This document shows positions 4,524 through 5,041 of a stretch of DNA of 5,041 nt, one piece after another. Position 1 is the stretch's first letter; each line of letters opens with the position of its first letter. The DNA comes from Treponema sp. (lineage in GTDB: Bacteria; Spirochaetota; Spirochaetia; Treponematales; Breznakiellaceae). A program made the translations under genes and the position numbers. The notes under the pieces were generated by a model. That model ran no database searches. It saw only the letters and a program-made list of their open reading frames with translations, and was not told the DNA's origin. The stretch lies in the NCBI GenBank assembly GCA_031281855.1, contig JAITEW010000136.1:1-5041 (forward strand), in the 5' to 3' direction.

Positions 4524-5041
4524 TCATTTAAGCTCCAGAGTCCCATAGTCATCGGTGCCATGAGGTTTAATTTGATATGACGCCGACAGGGAAGTATCCG
4601 AGGCCCCAACAAAGGTTCCCAGGGTGAGGCGGTTAAGATAAATAAGGCCGGACAAGGTTGTGTTGTTGCAAATAACCAGCTTCTTTGTAAGCCAGTCGCC
4701 GTTGGCCGAGCCGCTCAGCTTACCATCGGTCAAATGACCCTCCAGGTCGATCACAGCTATACGGTCTGTTCCGGTTATACCATCAAGGGTTAAGACGCTG
4801 TTATTGTCCCTCGAATAGGCAAGGACCAGTCCTCCGAGCCGGGCGTTCTGCGCCAGGGTAAAGCTCTGGTGCTTGGTCTCTTCACTTGGATCGGGATCGT
4901 AATTCCAGACATATACTTTGTCCGCCTGGGCGCTCCCTGTCATTTCGGTAATACCCCTGTTGCATATCGCCGCGGAACTGCCTACCCCGGTGTTGCCGGT
5001 AATGGTAGAAAAACCTGAGGCGCTAAAGCGGGGCTGGAAGT
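4524..5041 (-). CDS. C-terminal part of a beta-repeat, probably surface-exposed protein (5' end off window)
   Basis: The reverse-strand frame is open from the window edge to the TGA at 4526-4524, giving about 172 residues without the start. An internal ATG at 4943 begins inside continuous coding sequence and is not a believable start. The fragment is rich in Thr, Ser, Gly, Asn and Leu with short regular beta-strand units, e.g. FSTITGNTG, EMTGSAQADKVYVWN, SFTLAQNARLGGLVLAY, SVLTLDGITGT and KLVICNNTTLSGLIYLN. This resembles the beta-helix-like ends of large surface or adhesin proteins that are abundant in treponemes ('FTMTGSA...' style repeats), by memory rather than by search. No membrane segment, catalytic motif or sorting signal is visible, and the end is GTLELK. 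It lies first in the cluster, 44 bp before the preferred start of barrel 1, so surface display by its neighbours is possible but unproven. Confidence 0.75.
   Translation of the reverse strand, partial: FQPRFSASGFSTITGNTGVGSSAAICNRGITEMTGSAQADKVYVWNYDPDPSEETKHQSFTLAQNARLGGLVLAYSRDNNSVLTLDGITGTDRIAVIDLEGHLTDGKLSGSANGDWLTKKLVICNNTTLSGLIYLNRLTLGTFVGASDTSLSASYQIKPHGTDDYGTLELK

Noticed and set aside
4352..4612. Minus-strand 86-codon frame at the junction of the surface protein and barrel 1
   Set aside because: It is out of frame with both genes, and its Pro/Gly/Arg-rich end mirrors the GC-rich signal peptide region of barrel 1.
1..5041. CRISPR array, tRNA, rRNA, insertion sequence or phage genes
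   Set aside because: No regularly spaced repeats, cloverleaf, transposase-like protein or terminal inverted repeats were found on either strand.

Overview
All supported genes in this window lie on the minus strand, so transcription runs from position 5041 down to position 1. The moderate GC content, strong AGGAGG-type Shine-Dalgarno sites, outer-membrane-type beta-barrel proteins and the order coaD-rpmF-acpP-rnc all suggest a Gram-negative-type bacterium. The best guess is a spirochaete of the Treponema group, possibly a gut or termite-gut type, because that gene order and this style of beta-repeat surface protein are both familiar there. This assignment is inferred from memory of gene order and protein style; no database search was run.

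Region 4524-1888 (upstream half in transcription order) is a tightly packed envelope gene cluster. It starts with the C-terminal part of a beta-strand-rich, probably surface-exposed protein that runs off the window edge. An exported beta-barrel protein of 268 aa follows, then a second barrel protein of 380 aa whose C-terminal half is clearly paralogous to the first but which carries an extra N-terminal periplasmic domain. The last gene encodes an exported protein with a degenerate RlpA-like double-psi beta-barrel domain, a Pro/Ala-rich linker and a C-terminal membrane anchor. Barrel 1 and barrel 2 overlap by 8 bp, and barrel 2 and the RlpA-like gene overlap by 1 bp (TGATG). In both cases the Shine-Dalgarno site lies inside the last codons of the upstream gene, so the genes are probably translationally coupled. 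A hairpin straddles the last stop codon of the cluster. I recognise no named system here; a joint role in the cell envelope is an inference.

Region 1819-1 is a housekeeping block: coaD (phosphopantetheine adenylyltransferase, coenzyme A synthesis), rpmF (ribosomal protein L32), acpP (acyl carrier protein) and the 5' two-thirds or more of rnc (ribonuclease III). CoaD makes the precursor of the coenzyme A that supplies the 4'-phosphopantetheine arm of AcpP, so the two are metabolically linked. A near-consensus sigma-70-type promoter (TTGACA-17-TAAACT) precedes rpmF. A weaker promoter-like pair in front of coaD is placed so that its transcript would begin at or next to the start codon. The 136-bp acpP-rnc gap holds two GC-rich hairpins, one of which has a T-run on the plus strand.

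No tRNA, rRNA, CRISPR array, insertion sequence or plus-strand gene could be supported. There is no gene-free stretch longer than 150 bp.
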